Assembly: GCA_018969015.1 (NCBI GenBank)
Contig: JAGWZE010000009.1
Span: forward strand, 45,780 to 109,779
DNA length: 64,000 bases
Source: Alphaproteobacteria bacterium
GTDB lineage: Bacteria > Pseudomonadota > Alphaproteobacteria > Caulobacterales > Aquidulcibacteraceae
Reading direction: 5' to 3'
In this document: one piece after another, positions 18,559 to 26,805 of the stretch
How the letters are laid out: the number at the start of each line of letters is the position of its first letter
Numbering within the stretch: the stretch's first letter is position 1
Notes under the pieces: generated by a model
What the model was told of the DNA's origin: nothing
The model's database searches: none
The model's input: the letters and a program-made list of their open reading frames with translations, nothing else
Translations under genes and position numbers: made by a program

Positions 18559-19461
18559 TCAGAGGTTCGGCGCCGAGAACGTGTCGCAGGCTTTCGGATC
18601 GCCGCTTTCGTAGCCGGTCTTGAACCACTTCATGCGCTGTTCGCTGGAGCCGTGCGTGAAGCTGTCGGGCACCACATAGCCCTGCGCCTGCTTCTGCAGC
18701 GTGTCGTCGCCGATCGCGTTTGCGGCGTTCAGCGCTTCCTCGAGATCGCCGCTCTCGATCTGGCCCTTCCACTCGCCGGCATAGTGGCCCCACACGCCGG
18801 CGTAGCAGTCGGCCTGGAGCTCCATCATCACGGACGCCTTGTTGAAGTCCTCCTTGGAGAGCGTGCGACGCTGCTCCATCAGCCACTCGGAGCGGCCGGC
18901 GAGGTTCTGGATGTGGTGGCCGACCTCGTGCGCGATCACGTAGGCCTGCGCGAAATCGCCAGGCGCGCCGAAGCGGCTCTTGAGCTCGGTGAAGAACGAC
19001 GTGTCGAGATACACCTTGGAATCGGCGGGGCAGTAGAACGGGCCGGCCGCTGCGGTGGCGCCGCCGCACGCGGACTGCACCTGCCCCGAAAACAGGACAA
19101 GGGTGGCGGGCGGGTAGGTCGTGCCCTCGACGATGCCGGCCAGTTTGCCCTCGGCGAAGATGCGGCCCCAGACGTCCTCGATCGAGCCCAGATACTTCGC
19201 GACTTCCTGGCCTGCGGTGTCCGTCGGCGCGCCTTCCTTCCCGGCCTGCTGCGTGACCGGGGCCGGGCCCTGCATGCCGAGCAGGCCGGCGAGCAGCGGG
19301 CGCGCGCCGGGGAAGAAGAAAAAGATCAGGCCGATGATGATCAGGCCCGGCAGGCCGAAGCGACCGGCGATGCCGAGGCCGCCCATCCCGCCGCCACCGC
19401 CGCCCCGCATGCCGCGCCGGTCTTCGATGTTCTCGCTGGGCCGCTGGTCGTCGAGGCGCAT
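18559..19461 (-). CDS. Neutral zinc metallopeptidase, YpfJ/KPN_02809 family
   Basis: The 300-residue protein has a glycine-rich N-terminus, one transmembrane helix ([17 protein letters not shown], about residues 38-54) and a catalytic region with the zinc motif [15 protein letters not shown]. Conserved family blocks include [20 protein letters not shown] sequence and [20 protein letters not shown]. It is likely a membrane-anchored protease facing the periplasm. The ATG at 19461 ([11 protein letters not shown]) matches the family start; an open extension to 19590 reads into the bchE promoter region and is not used. Substrate is unknown. It is divergent from bchE. Confidence 0.9.
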   Translation of the reverse strand: MRLDDQRPSENIEDRRGMRGGGGGGMGGLGIAGRFGLPGLIIIGLIFFFFPGARPLLAGLLGMQGPAPVTQQAGKEGAPTDTAGQEVAKYLGSIEDVWGRIFAEGKLAGIVEGTTYPPATLVLFSGQVQSACGGATAAAGPFYCPADSKVYLDTSFFTELKSRFGAPGDFAQAYVIAHEVGHHIQNLAGRSEWLMEQRRTLSKEDFNKASVMMELQADCYAGVWGHYAGEWKGQIESGDLEEALNAANAIGDDTLQKQAQGYVVPDSFTHGSSEQRMKWFKTGYESGDPKACDTFSAPNL

Positions 19462-19580
19462 CGCCGTTCTCCGCTCATTTTGGGCGGACCTTAACCGACG
19501 TGCGGGCGCGGGGCGAGGGGCGTCGCGGCATACGTCCAAGAACGCACATGCACGACCGCGCCTGCGCCGTTCGTCCCATG

Positions 19581-19597
19581 CGTCAAACACGTCAAAC
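19581..19597. promoter_or_regulatory. Direct repeat CGTCAAAC x2 upstream of bchE
   Basis: Two copies of CGTCAAAC at 19581-19588 and 19590-19597, phase 9, lie in the 214-base divergent region between the protease gene and bchE, about 80 bases before the bchE start. On the other strand each reads GTTTGACG and could supply a TTGACG -35 for the protease gene. No TGT-N12-ACA (PpsR/CrtJ) or TTGAT-N4-ATCAA (FnrL) site was found here. Confidence 0.35.
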
Positions 19598-19675
19598 GGG
19601 TGTGCGCGTCATTGCCGCCTGACAGGGGCGGCGCGACAGTCGGCGCCGTTCTGGACGCCTTGGAGGGCGCACGCC

Positions 19676-21409
19676 ATGACCGAAGTTCCGCACGCCGCCG
19701 TCGGCCGCCCCGCGACGCCACTCGCGCCGGAGACGGCGGCGGGCGGAACAGGCGCGCGCGACGTGCGCGGGCCGCGTATCCTGCTCGTGCATCCGAACTA
19801 CCATTCCGGCGGCGCCGAGATCGCGGGCAACTGGCCGCCGGCGTGGGCGGCGTATCTTGCGGGATCGCTGAAGGCCGCGGGCTACACCGACATCCACTTC
19901 ATCGATGCGATGACGCACCACATCGATGACGATGCGTTGCGCGCGCAGATCGCGGCGCTTGCGCCCGACATCGTCGGCGCCACGGCGATCACGCCGGCGA
20001 TCTACAAGGCGGAGCGCACGCTCGAGATTGCGAAAGATGTCGCGCCCGGCTGCATCACGATCCTTGGCGGCGTGCACGCGACCTTCATGTACAAGCAGGT
20101 GCTCAGCGAGGCGCCCTGGATCGACGTGATCGTGCGCGGCGAGGGCGAGGAAATCCTCGTCAATCTGGTGCGCGCGATCGAGGAGAAGCGCTGGCCCGCC
20201 GAGCGCGGAACGATCGCCGGGCTCGCCTATCGCGACGAGGCCGAGATCGTGGCGACGCCCGCGGCGCCGACGGTGAAAAACCTCGACGGCATCACGCCCG
20301 ACTGGGGCATCCTCGAGTGGAAGAACTACATCTACACGCCGCTCGGCGTGCGGGTGGCGATCCCAAACATGGCGCGCGGCTGCCCCTTCACGTGCAGCTT
20401 CTGCAGTCAGTGGAAATTCTGGCGGGACTATCGCATCCGCGATCCAAAAAAGGTGGCCGACGAGATCGAGACGCTGGTGCGCGATCATGGCGTCGGCTTC
20501 TTCATCCTGGCGGACGAGGAGCCCACCATCAACCGCAAGAAGTTCGTGCAGTTCTGCGAGGAGCTGATCCGCCGCGGCCTGCCGGACAAGGTGAAGTGGG
20601 GCATCAATACGCGGGTCACGGACATTCTGCGCGACGAGGAGCTGTTGCCGCTCTACCGCAAGGCGGGGCTCGTGCATGTGAGCCTCGGCACGGAGGCCGC
20701 GGCGCAGCTGCGGCTCGATCTCTTCAACAAGGAGACGAAGATTGCCGACAACAAGCGCGCGATCGCGCTGTTGCGGAAGGCGGACATTTTCACCGAGGCG
20801 CAGTTCATCGTCGGGCTCGACAACGAGACGCCGGAGACGCTCGAGGAAACCTACCGCATGGCGTGGGACTGGCAGCCGGACCTCGCCAACTGGTCGATGT
20901 ACACGCCCTGGCCGTTCTCGCCGCTGTTCGCGGAGCTGCAGGACAAGGTCGAGGTGTTCGACTACGAGAAGTACAATTTCGTCACGCCGATCATGAAGCC
21001 GGCGGCGATGGATCGCGGCGAACTGCTCGATCGGGTGATGAACAATTATCGCCGTTTCTACATGCAGAAGGCGTTCTTCCACTATCCGTGGCGCGGCACG
21101 GGCTTCCGGCGGCGCTATCTGCTGGGCTGCCTGAAAGCGTTCCTGAAGGCCGGCTTCCAGCGCACGTTCTACGATCTCGGCAAGGTCAACTACTGGGGCC
21201 CGCAATCGAAGAAGAAGGTGGATTTCCACTTCGACGAGACGCGCACGGCCGCGCCGGCGCAGGTGGAGGATTGGCGCGCCGCCGCCGAGACGACGCGCCG
21301 GGCGCGCGAGCGCGCCGCCGCCAACGCAGCGCTGGCGGCGGCGGAGGCGAAAGCCTGCGGCGGCTCCACCGAGCAGTATGAAGAGCACGGCAGGGAGACG
21401 GACGCGTGA
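19676..21409 (+). CDS. bchE: Anaerobic Mg-protoporphyrin IX monomethyl ester oxidative cyclase BchE
   Basis: A 577-residue cobalamin-dependent radical SAM enzyme. The N-terminal B12-binding domain ([19 protein letters not shown] onward) is followed by the 4Fe-4S motif [13 protein letters not shown] (C236, C240, C243), a TIM-barrel core, and the BchE-specific tail with [20 protein letters not shown] and [17 protein letters not shown]. It forms the isocyclic ring of bacteriochlorophyll with oxygen from water, so it works at low oxygen. The ATG at 19676 has GGAGG nearby; a longer upstream frame is noise. Its stop overlaps bchJ. No other photosynthesis gene is in the window. Confidence 0.93.
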   Translation: MTEVPHAAVGRPATPLAPETAAGGTGARDVRGPRILLVHPNYHSGGAEIAGNWPPAWAAYLAGSLKAAGYTDIHFIDAMTHHIDDDALRAQIAALAPDIVGATAITPAIYKAERTLEIAKDVAPGCITILGGVHATFMYKQVLSEAPWIDVIVRGEGEEILVNLVRAIEEKRWPAERGTIAGLAYRDEAEIVATPAAPTVKNLDGITPDWGILEWKNYIYTPLGVRVAIPNMARGCPFTCSFCSQWKFWRDYRIRDPKKVADEIETLVRDHGVGFFILADEEPTINRKKFVQFCEELIRRGLPDKVKWGINTRVTDILRDEELLPLYRKAGLVHVSLGTEAAAQLRLDLFNKETKIADNKRAIALLRKADIFTEAQFIVGLDNETPETLEETYRMAWDWQPDLANWSMYTPWPFSPLFAELQDKVEVFDYEKYNFVTPIMKPAAMDRGELLDRVMNNYRRFYMQKAFFHYPWRGTGFRRRYLLGCLKAFLKAGFQRTFYDLGKVNYWGPQSKKKVDFHFDETRTAAPAQVEDWRAAAETTRRARERAAANAALAAAEAKACGGSTEQYEEHGRETDA

Positions 21410-22005
21410 GCGGCGCCGCCACGCTGGCGCGCGCCGCCGCCGAGCCGCGTATCGGGCCGAACGCGGTGACGCAACTCGCCGCGGTGCTGGAGAATGCGTG
21501 GGGGCGTGAAACGGCGGATGCGGTGTTCGCCGATGCGAACCTGCTTGCGTATCGCACCACGCCGCCTTCGCAGATGGTGCCGCAGTCGCACGCGGCGGCC
21601 CTGCATCGCGCGCTGTATCAGGCCTTGCCGCAGGGCGAGGCCGAGGCGCTTGCGTTCGAAGCGGGCGCGCGCACGGCGGACTATCTCCTCGCGCATCGCA
21701 TTCCGAAGCCGGCGCAAGCGCTGATGCGTCTGGCGCCGCCGCGTTTGGCCGCGGCGATGCTGTTGCAGCTGATGGCGGCGCATGCGTGGACGTTCGCGGG
21801 CTCGGGCGAGGTGCGCGTGCGCGCCGGGAAGGTGTGCCGGCTGGAGATCGTCGCTAATCCGCTGGCGACGGCGCCGTGCGAATGGCATCGCGGCGTGTTT
21901 CAGCGCCTGTTCGGCGAGCTGGTCCGGGCGCCGATCCGCGTGCGCGAGACGGCGTGCACGGGGGCGGGCGCGCCAGCCTGTGTGTTCGAGATGGCGATCG
22001 GCTGA
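21406..22005 (+). CDS. bchJ: BchJ, bacteriochlorophyll 4-vinyl reductase family protein
   Basis: The 199-residue protein has a V4R-like layout: N-terminal helices ([19 protein letters not shown]), [28 protein letters not shown], and the C-terminal V4R core with [16 protein letters not shown] and a cysteine-bearing end ([18 protein letters not shown]). BchJ was named a 4-vinyl reductase, but BciA/BciB do that reaction and BchJ is now thought to help handle or deliver intermediates near BchE. The GTG start at 21406 overlaps the bchE stop, so the two are co-translated. Confidence 0.92.
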   Translation: MSGAATLARAAAEPRIGPNAVTQLAAVLENAWGRETADAVFADANLLAYRTTPPSQMVPQSHAAALHRALYQALPQGEAEALAFEAGARTADYLLAHRIPKPAQALMRLAPPRLAAAMLLQLMAAHAWTFAGSGEVRVRAGKVCRLEIVANPLATAPCEWHRGVFQRLFGELVRAPIRVRETACTGAGAPACVFEMAIG

Positions 22006-22035
22006 TCGGGGCGGCCGACCGCGCCGGCCCCATGT

Positions 22036-22058
22036 CGCCCGCTTGCTCCCTGCGGGCG
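22036..22058 (+). terminator. Hairpin after bchJ
   Basis: A perfect 7-base stem CGCCCGC / GCGGGCG with a 9-base loop lies 31 bases after the bchJ stop. It has no T-run, so termination would be weak or factor-assisted. Confidence 0.4.
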
Positions 22059-22119
22059 CGGATGGTGTAGGGTCATGGCGTGCGCCGACGGACCAAAGCC
22101 CGGCGCGAGGGGATGATCC

Positions 22120-23505
22120 ATGACCGGAACGACACACCGCCGCATCTCGGCGCAGATCGCGCGTCTCACGGGGGCGCTGGCCGGCCTGGCGACGGCGGTC
22201 GTGGCCCTGGCCATGCCCGCCACCGCGCTGCCGATCGCGACGCGGGAGGTCTATGTCCGCAGCGACGCGGTGCGCGACAAGGTCGTGGCGTGGCGGCGGG
22301 ACATCCATTCCCATCCCGAGCTCGGGTTCCAGGAAGTTCGCACCTCCAAGATCGTCGCCGACCACATGCGCATGCTGGGCCTCGAGGTGCGCACCGGGAT
22401 CGCGGGCACGGGCGTCGTCGGCGTCCTGCGCGGCGGCAAGCCCGGACCGGTCGTTGCGCTGCGCGCCGACATGGACGCGCTGCCGGTGAAGGAGATGAGC
22501 GGTCTTCCGTTCGCGTCGACCGTGACGACGACGTACAACGGCCAGGAGACGCCGGTCGCGCATGCGTGCGGTCACGATACCCATGTGGCGATGCTGATGG
22601 GCGCGGCCGAAGTGCTGGCGGGGCTGCGCGTACAGATTCCGGGCACGATCCTGTTCGTGTTCCAGCCGGCGGAAGAGGGCGGCCCGCCCGGGCGGGAAGC
22701 GGGCGGCGCGGTGGAGATGCTGCAGGCCGGCGCGCTTTCGAACCCGAAGCCGGGCGCGATCTTCGGCCTGCACGTCGTGCCAGGGGAGCCGGGCACGGTG
22801 TTCTACCGCCCGCAAGGCTTCATGGCCGCCGCGGACCAGATGTACATCACGCTCAAGGGCAAGCAGACGCACGCGGCCTGGCCCTGGCAGGGCATCGACG
22901 TGATCTCGCTGTCGTCGGCGATCGTCAGCGAGCTGAACACGCTCGCGGCGCGCACCGTGGACGTGACCGCGACGCCGACGGTGCTTTCGGTGGCGTCGAT
23001 CAATGGCGGCGTGCGCTGGAACATCATTCCGGAAGAGGTGAAGATGTCCGGCACGCTGCGCACGTTCGATCCCAAGCAGCGGATCGAGATGCAGAAGAAG
23101 GTCACCACGACGGTGAACAACCTCGCCGCGAGCTATGGCGCGAAGGCGGAGGTGCGATTTGCGGCTTCGGGCGCCGTGACCTGGAACGATCCCAAGCTCT
23201 CGTCGTGGATCGCTGCACCGCTCGTCGAAGCGGCGGGCGCCGATCGCGTCGACGGCGCGCGGCGGCCAACGATGGTGTCGGAGGACTTCTCCTATTTCCA
23301 GGAGCAGATTCCGGGCGTGTTCTACCATCTCGGCGGCACGCCGAAGGGGACCGATCCGGCGACGGCCGCGCCGAACCACTCGCCCTATTTCATGGTCGAC
23401 GAGAGCATCCTGACGCTCGGCGTGCGCACGCACGCGCTGACGGCGCTGCGCTGGCTGGAGGCGAATGCGGCGCCGGCGGCGACCGCGGCGCCGGCTGCGC
23501 CGTAA
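22120..23505 (+). CDS. Exported M20-family amidohydrolase/peptidase
   Basis: A 461-residue protein with an N-terminal signal sequence (about residues 1-36, ending ATALPIA). The catalytic region has RRDIHSHPELGFQEVRTSK, RADMDALPVKE and the metal ligands HACGHDTHVAML, followed by FQPAEEGGPPGREAGG, and a dimerisation domain around GKQTHAAWPWQGIDV. M20D enzymes hydrolyse N-acyl amino acids, hippurate or auxin conjugates. The product should be periplasmic, and its substrate is unknown. The ATG at 22120 has GAGGGG upstream. Confidence 0.92.
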   Translation: MTGTTHRRISAQIARLTGALAGLATAVVALAMPATALPIATREVYVRSDAVRDKVVAWRRDIHSHPELGFQEVRTSKIVADHMRMLGLEVRTGIAGTGVVGVLRGGKPGPVVALRADMDALPVKEMSGLPFASTVTTTYNGQETPVAHACGHDTHVAMLMGAAEVLAGLRVQIPGTILFVFQPAEEGGPPGREAGGAVEMLQAGALSNPKPGAIFGLHVVPGEPGTVFYRPQGFMAAADQMYITLKGKQTHAAWPWQGIDVISLSSAIVSELNTLAARTVDVTATPTVLSVASINGGVRWNIIPEEVKMSGTLRTFDPKQRIEMQKKVTTTVNNLAASYGAKAEVRFAASGAVTWNDPKLSSWIAAPLVEAAGADRVDGARRPTMVSEDFSYFQEQIPGVFYHLGGTPKGTDPATAAPNHSPYFMVDESILTLGVRTHALTALRWLEANAAPAATAAPAAP

Positions 23506-23529
23506 GGGCGGCGCATCGCGGGCCGCCCT

Positions 23530-23626
23530 CCGTCATCCTCGACCGAGCGTTGCGAGGTCGGGGATCCAGGAGTGTGACGACGACCGCTGGATCCCCGGCA
23601 CGCCTACGGCGCGCCGAGGATGACGG
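23530..23626. repeat. Palindromic intergenic element, family A copy 1 (right of bchEJ block)
   Basis: A 97-base inverted repeat with outer tips CGTCATCCTCG and CGAGGATGACG and an inner pair GGGGATCCAG and CTGGATCCCC. The arms are asymmetric: the left contains GACCGAGCGTTGCGAGGTCG, the right GCACGCCTACGGCGCGCC. A second copy lies in opposite orientation at 60363-60458. It separates the convergent M20 and radical SAM genes. Confidence 0.8.
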
Positions 23627-23644
23627 AATGACTGTGGCGGACGC

Positions 23645-24763
23645 TCAGGTGTCGAAAAGGCCGAGCTGATCGCCCGGCTTCGGCGGCACACGGAACTGCG
23701 AAACGTCGAGGCGCGTGCGCGGACGATCGAGCCCATGCCGTTTTGCGGCGGCGCGGAACCGCTGCGCCATGAGCTGCGCGTAGGGGCCCGTGCCGCGCTG
23801 GCGCACGCCCCAGGCGGGGTCATAGTCGCGCCCGCCGCGCATCTCGCGCACGAGCTTCATGACGCGCTGGGCGCGGTCGGGCGCGTTCGCCGCGAGCCAT
23901 TCCTGGAACAGCTGCGCGATCTCCAGCGGCAGGCGCAACGCCACGTAGCCGGCGGACACCGCGCCCGCGGCGGCGGCGGCTTCGAGCAACGCGTCGATCT
24001 CGTGATCGTTCAGCGCGGGGATGAGCGGCGCCGTCATGACGCCCGTCGGCACGCCGGCTTCGGTGAGGGCGCGGATGGTGTCGAGCCGCCGGTGCGGCGC
24101 GGCGGCGCGCGGCTCCATCGCGCGCGCGAGTTTCGGATCGAGCGTCGTCACGGAGACGGCGACCTTCGCCAGCCCCGCCGCCGCCATCGGCGCGAGGATA
24201 TCGAGATCGCGCAGGACCAGCGCCGATTTGGTGACGAGCGCGACCGGGTGCCTGTGCGCGGCGAGCACTTCGAGCACCGCGCGCGTGACTTTCCACGTGC
24301 GTTCGAGCGGCTGGTACACGTCCGTCACGCCGCCGAGCACGATCGTTTTCGGAACGTAGCCGGGCCGGGCGAGTTCGCGCGCGAGCAGCTCGGCGGCGTT
24401 GGCCTTCACGAACAGGCGGCTCTCGAAATCGAGCCCGGGGGAGAGGCCGGCATAGGCGTGATTGGGGCGCGCGTAGCAGTAGACGCAGCCGTGCTCGCAG
24501 CCGCGATAGGTGTTGATCGTCTGGTCGAACGAGATGTCCGGGCTGTCGTTCGTGCTGATGATCGTGCGCGCGGTTTCGATCGTGACTTCGGTGCGCAGAG
24601 GCGGTGGCTCGGGATCGGCGAAAGACCAGCCGTCATCCTCGGCGGAGCGGGCGTGCGTTTCGTAGCGGCCGGACACGTTGGACTGCGCGCCGCGACCTTT
24701 GCGGGCGGCGTTCGCCCGGGCGCCGGGCGGGGGGAGGACGGAGGGGCTCGCCGTGGACGTCAC
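23645..24763 (-). CDS. PA0069-family radical SAM protein (spore photolyase-like)
   Basis: A 372-residue radical SAM protein with cluster motif GCEHGCVYCYARP (C89, C93, C96), then a conserved KTIVLGGVTDVYQPLERTW region, LVTKSALVLRDLDIL and PLIPALNDHEI. The family is related to the SplB group, but its reaction is not established to my knowledge. An alphaproteobacterial SOS box lies 23 bases before the start, which indicates control by LexA and supports a DNA-damage role. In many Rhizobiales I recall this gene beside rnhB and ccrM; here a four-gene block separates them. Confidence 0.93.
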   Translation of the reverse strand: MTSTASPSVLPPPGARANAARKGRGAQSNVSGRYETHARSAEDDGWSFADPEPPPLRTEVTIETARTIISTNDSPDISFDQTINTYRGCEHGCVYCYARPNHAYAGLSPGLDFESRLFVKANAAELLARELARPGYVPKTIVLGGVTDVYQPLERTWKVTRAVLEVLAAHRHPVALVTKSALVLRDLDILAPMAAAGLAKVAVSVTTLDPKLARAMEPRAAAPHRRLDTIRALTEAGVPTGVMTAPLIPALNDHEIDALLEAAAAAGAVSAGYVALRLPLEIAQLFQEWLAANAPDRAQRVMKLVREMRGGRDYDPAWGVRQRGTGPYAQLMAQRFRAAAKRHGLDRPRTRLDVSQFRVPPKPGDQLGLFDT

Positions 24764-24786
24764 GCCGCGATCCTAGCGTACGATGA

Positions 24787-24801
24787 GAACATTTCAAGAA
24801 C
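24787..24801 (-). promoter_or_regulatory. LexA SOS box (GTTC-N7-GTTC type)
   Basis: On the plus strand the sequence is GAACATTTCAAGAAC, which is GAAC-N7-GAAC; on the minus strand it reads GTTC-N7-GTTC, the established alphaproteobacterial LexA operator. It lies 23 bases upstream of the start codon of the PA0069-family radical SAM gene and in an AT-rich dip, as expected for an operator overlapping a promoter. It is about 100 bases from the NTF2-like gene on the other strand. Confidence 0.75.
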
Positions 24802-24902
24802 ATGATGCGGGCGAGGGGCGGTTCGGCGTCGCGTTCGGTTGACGGCCCAGTCGAACCGCGCGCTGATGCGTTTGATGAACAGACGCACCGGCCTGCCCCA
24901 CC

Positions 24903-25271
24903 ATGGATGAAGCTTTCGCCGCCCGCTGGTACGCGGCCTGGAACGCCCGCGATCTCGACGCGATCCTCGCGCTCTATCATGAGGACGTGGAGTTCTCGTC
25001 GCCGTTCGTGTCCGCGCTCGGGTTCGGGCCGATGGGCGTCCTTCACGGCATCGGCATGCTGCGGGCCTATATCGAGGCGGCGCTCTCCCGCGTCACCGAT
25101 CTGCGGTTCGAGCCGATCGCGCTGTGCGCCGGTGCGCGCGGCCACACCGTGATCTACCGCAATCATTCCGGCGTGATCGTCGCCGAAACGCACGAGATGG
25201 ACGGCGGCCGCATCGTTCGCGCCGACGCCTTCTACGAGACCAATCCGGCCGGCCCGGCACGGCCGCTTTGA
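24903..25271 (+). CDS. NTF2-like/SnoaL-like protein
   Basis: A 122-residue single-domain protein of the NTF2 cone fold, recognised by FAARWYAAWNARDLDAILALYHEDVEFSSP split over its first 35 residues and the closing GGRIVRADAFYETN strand. Such proteins are isomerases, hydratases or ligand carriers. The catalytic residues cannot be matched to a known activity. It lies between the radical SAM gene (divergent) and a small membrane-protein gene 31 bases downstream. Confidence 0.82.
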   Translation: MDEAFAARWYAAWNARDLDAILALYHEDVEFSSPFVSALGFGPMGVLHGIGMLRAYIEAALSRVTDLRFEPIALCAGARGHTVIYRNHSGVIVAETHEMDGGRIVRADAFYETNPAGPARPL

Positions 25272-25302
25272 CCGTTCCCCGCCCTGGAGCTCGATCGGCG
25301 CC

Positions 25303-25482
25303 ATGAACGCACCTTCGGCCGGAGCCGTCTTTTTCCTCTGTCTGGTGATTGGCATCGTGTTCGATCAGGTCGCGCTGGGGATCATCGCCGGGCTCATTCT
25401 CGGCGGCGTGGCCGGCAAAGCGACCGCCCCCAAGCGGAGCGGGGACGCCGCGGCGCCACCCGGTGGCGATTCCGCCGCCTGA
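25303..25482 (+). CDS. Small membrane protein (59 residues)
   Basis: The product has two short hydrophobic, glycine-rich helices (AVFFLCLVIGIVFDQ and LGIIAGLILGGVAGKA) and a polar, proline-rich C-terminus. The ATG has a GGAG upstream, at a rather long 13-base gap. Coding is supported by the clean hydrophobic pattern and by position in the same direction between the NTF2-like gene and pntAB. The VFDQ-x2-LGII pattern is one I associate with a small uncharacterised proteobacterial family. Function unknown. Confidence 0.65.
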   Translation: MNAPSAGAVFFLCLVIGIVFDQVALGIIAGLILGGVAGKATAPKRSGDAAAPPGGDSAA

Positions 25483-25573
25483 GCCGTCGTCCGCGCGCGC
25501 CCGGTCTTGACGAACGGCGCGGACGGATGAACTGCTGCACTGCATATCGACGACGCGCCCAGCCGAGGGACCC

Positions 25574-25924
25574 ATGGAAGCCATCGATCCGATCATCTAC
25601 CGCCTGGCGATCTTCGTGCTGGCGATTTTCGTCGGCTACTACGTGGTCTGGTCGGTGACGCCGGCGCTGCACACACCGCTGATGGCCGTCACGAACGCGA
25701 TCTCCTCGGTGATCATCGTCGGCGCGCTGATCGCCGCCGCCGCCGCCGCGCCCGCCTCGGGCGCCGACAGCGCGGCGAGCGGGGCCGCCTGGCTGGCCAA
25801 GGGATCGGGGGCGCTGGCGGTCGCGCTCGCCTCCGTCAACATTTTCGGCGGTTTCCTCGTCACGCGCCGGATGCTCGCCATGTATAAGAAGAAGGAACGG
25901 CCTGCCGCTGCGAAAGCCCATTAA
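25574..25924 (+). CDS. pntAB: NAD(P) transhydrogenase subunit alpha part 2 (membrane part)
   Basis: The 116-residue protein has three or four transmembrane helices and the PntA part 2 signature [21 protein letters not shown]. It forms part of the proton channel of the transhydrogenase that uses the proton gradient to make NADPH from NADH and NADP+. The partner pntAA (NAD-binding part), normally directly upstream, is absent: the upstream genes are a 59-residue membrane protein and an NTF2-like protein. A terminator hairpin overlaps the stop codon. Confidence 0.95.
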   Translation: MEAIDPIIYRLAIFVLAIFVGYYVVWSVTPALHTPLMAVTNAISSVIIVGALIAAAAAAPASGADSAASGAAWLAKGSGALAVALASVNIFGGFLVTRRMLAMYKKKERPAAAKAH

Positions 25925-25933
25925 GGGCTTTTT
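25913..25933 (+). terminator. Intrinsic terminator overlapping the pntAB stop
   Basis: Perfect 7-base stem AAAGCCC (25913-25919) and GGGCTTT (25925-25931) with loop ATTAA and a short T-run (25929-25933). The TAA stop of pntAB (25922-25924) is inside the loop. It is the most canonical Rho-independent terminator seen in the window and would separate pntAB from the genes downstream. Confidence 0.7.
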
Positions 25934-25972
25934 CCCCGGCGGCGCCGTCCGGTTGTCGCCAGGGGGCGCAAG

Positions 25973-26680
25973 ATGGGGTCGTCCGAGTGGCGCGCGCTGC
26001 TGACGGCGTTCCTTGAAGGACGCCTGAGCGCTGCCACGTTCGCGAAGCGGTTTTCGGAGGCGTTCGACGTCGTCGTGAAGACGCGTCAGCCCGTGCCGCC
26101 GCGCATCCAGGACCTGTATTTCGTCGTCGAGGCCTATGCCGGCGATCCGATGGGTCGCGGCCACGACGTGACCGACGATCAGGATCTGCGCGCCGCCGCC
26201 GCCGCCGCGCTCGCCGCCTTGCCCGAGGCGGAGCCCGCCTACGCGGACGAAGCCGCCCCGGGCGGCTGGGCGCCCGGCGCCGAAGCCCCCCGCCCGGATG
26301 CGGCGGGCGGCCCGACCATCTACGGCCCCGATCCGCGCCGCGAAGACATGCGCAAAGAGGTGCGCCGCGCGGCCTTCACGCTTGGCGCGTTCGGCGCGGC
26401 GGGCTGCCTCGTGATCCTGGCGTGGCTGACGGTCGGCATTCTTCAGTTTTTCGCCGCCAGCGCCCAGATCGATGCGCTGTTGAAGCTTGGCCCGGCGCCG
26501 AGCGCGATCCTCGGCCTGTTCGTCGCGTTCACGCCGGTTCTGGGCTCGATCGTCGCGTTTTTCGGGGCGAAAGACGTGTGGCAGTGGCCGACATGGGGGG
26601 CGGCCCTGGTGTTCCTCGTCGCCCCGACTTTGACCCTTCTCGGCGGCGCCGACCGCTGGCGCCGGTGGCGCGGCCGTTGA
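25973..26680 (+). CDS. Hypothetical membrane protein with colicin-immunity-like N-terminus
   Basis: A 235-residue protein of unknown function between pntAB and pntB. The first 65 residues (WRALLTAFLEGRLSAATFAK, then RFSEAFDVV) resemble the small helical pattern of colicin-D-type immunity or BsmA-like domains, where F-x-x-G-x-[LI]-[ST] repeats occur; this is a weak visual match only. A low-complexity Ala/Pro/Gly linker (about 75-115) follows. Then come three hydrophobic segments (about 130-150, 170-190 and 200-220) and a basic RWRRWRGR end. It is preceded by a terminator and followed by a 125-base gap, so it may be an independent insert in the pnt locus. Confidence 0.75.
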   Translation: MGSSEWRALLTAFLEGRLSAATFAKRFSEAFDVVVKTRQPVPPRIQDLYFVVEAYAGDPMGRGHDVTDDQDLRAAAAAALAALPEAEPAYADEAAPGGWAPGAEAPRPDAAGGPTIYGPDPRREDMRKEVRRAAFTLGAFGAAGCLVILAWLTVGILQFFAASAQIDALLKLGPAPSAILGLFVAFTPVLGSIVAFFGAKDVWQWPTWGAALVFLVAPTLTLLGGADRWRRWRGR

Positions 26681-26805
26681 GCACGTGTCGGTAAAATCTT
26701 GACGTGGAAGGGGCGAATAAGGTCAGGTCGCGCGCGAATTCGCCAATATCGGCGCGCTTCGGGGCATGACCGCCTCGCGGCGCGCTTCTGGGGGCCTGGC
26801 ACAGC

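Noticed and set aside
19601..19623. Possible PpsR/CrtJ site (TGT ... ACA) before bchE
   Set aside because: The spacing is 18 bases rather than 12, so it does not fit the known operator.
19592..21388. 598-codon minus-strand frame opposite bchE
   Set aside because: Low-complexity Arg/Leu/His content and no motif, while bchE covers the same DNA with a full set of conserved residues.
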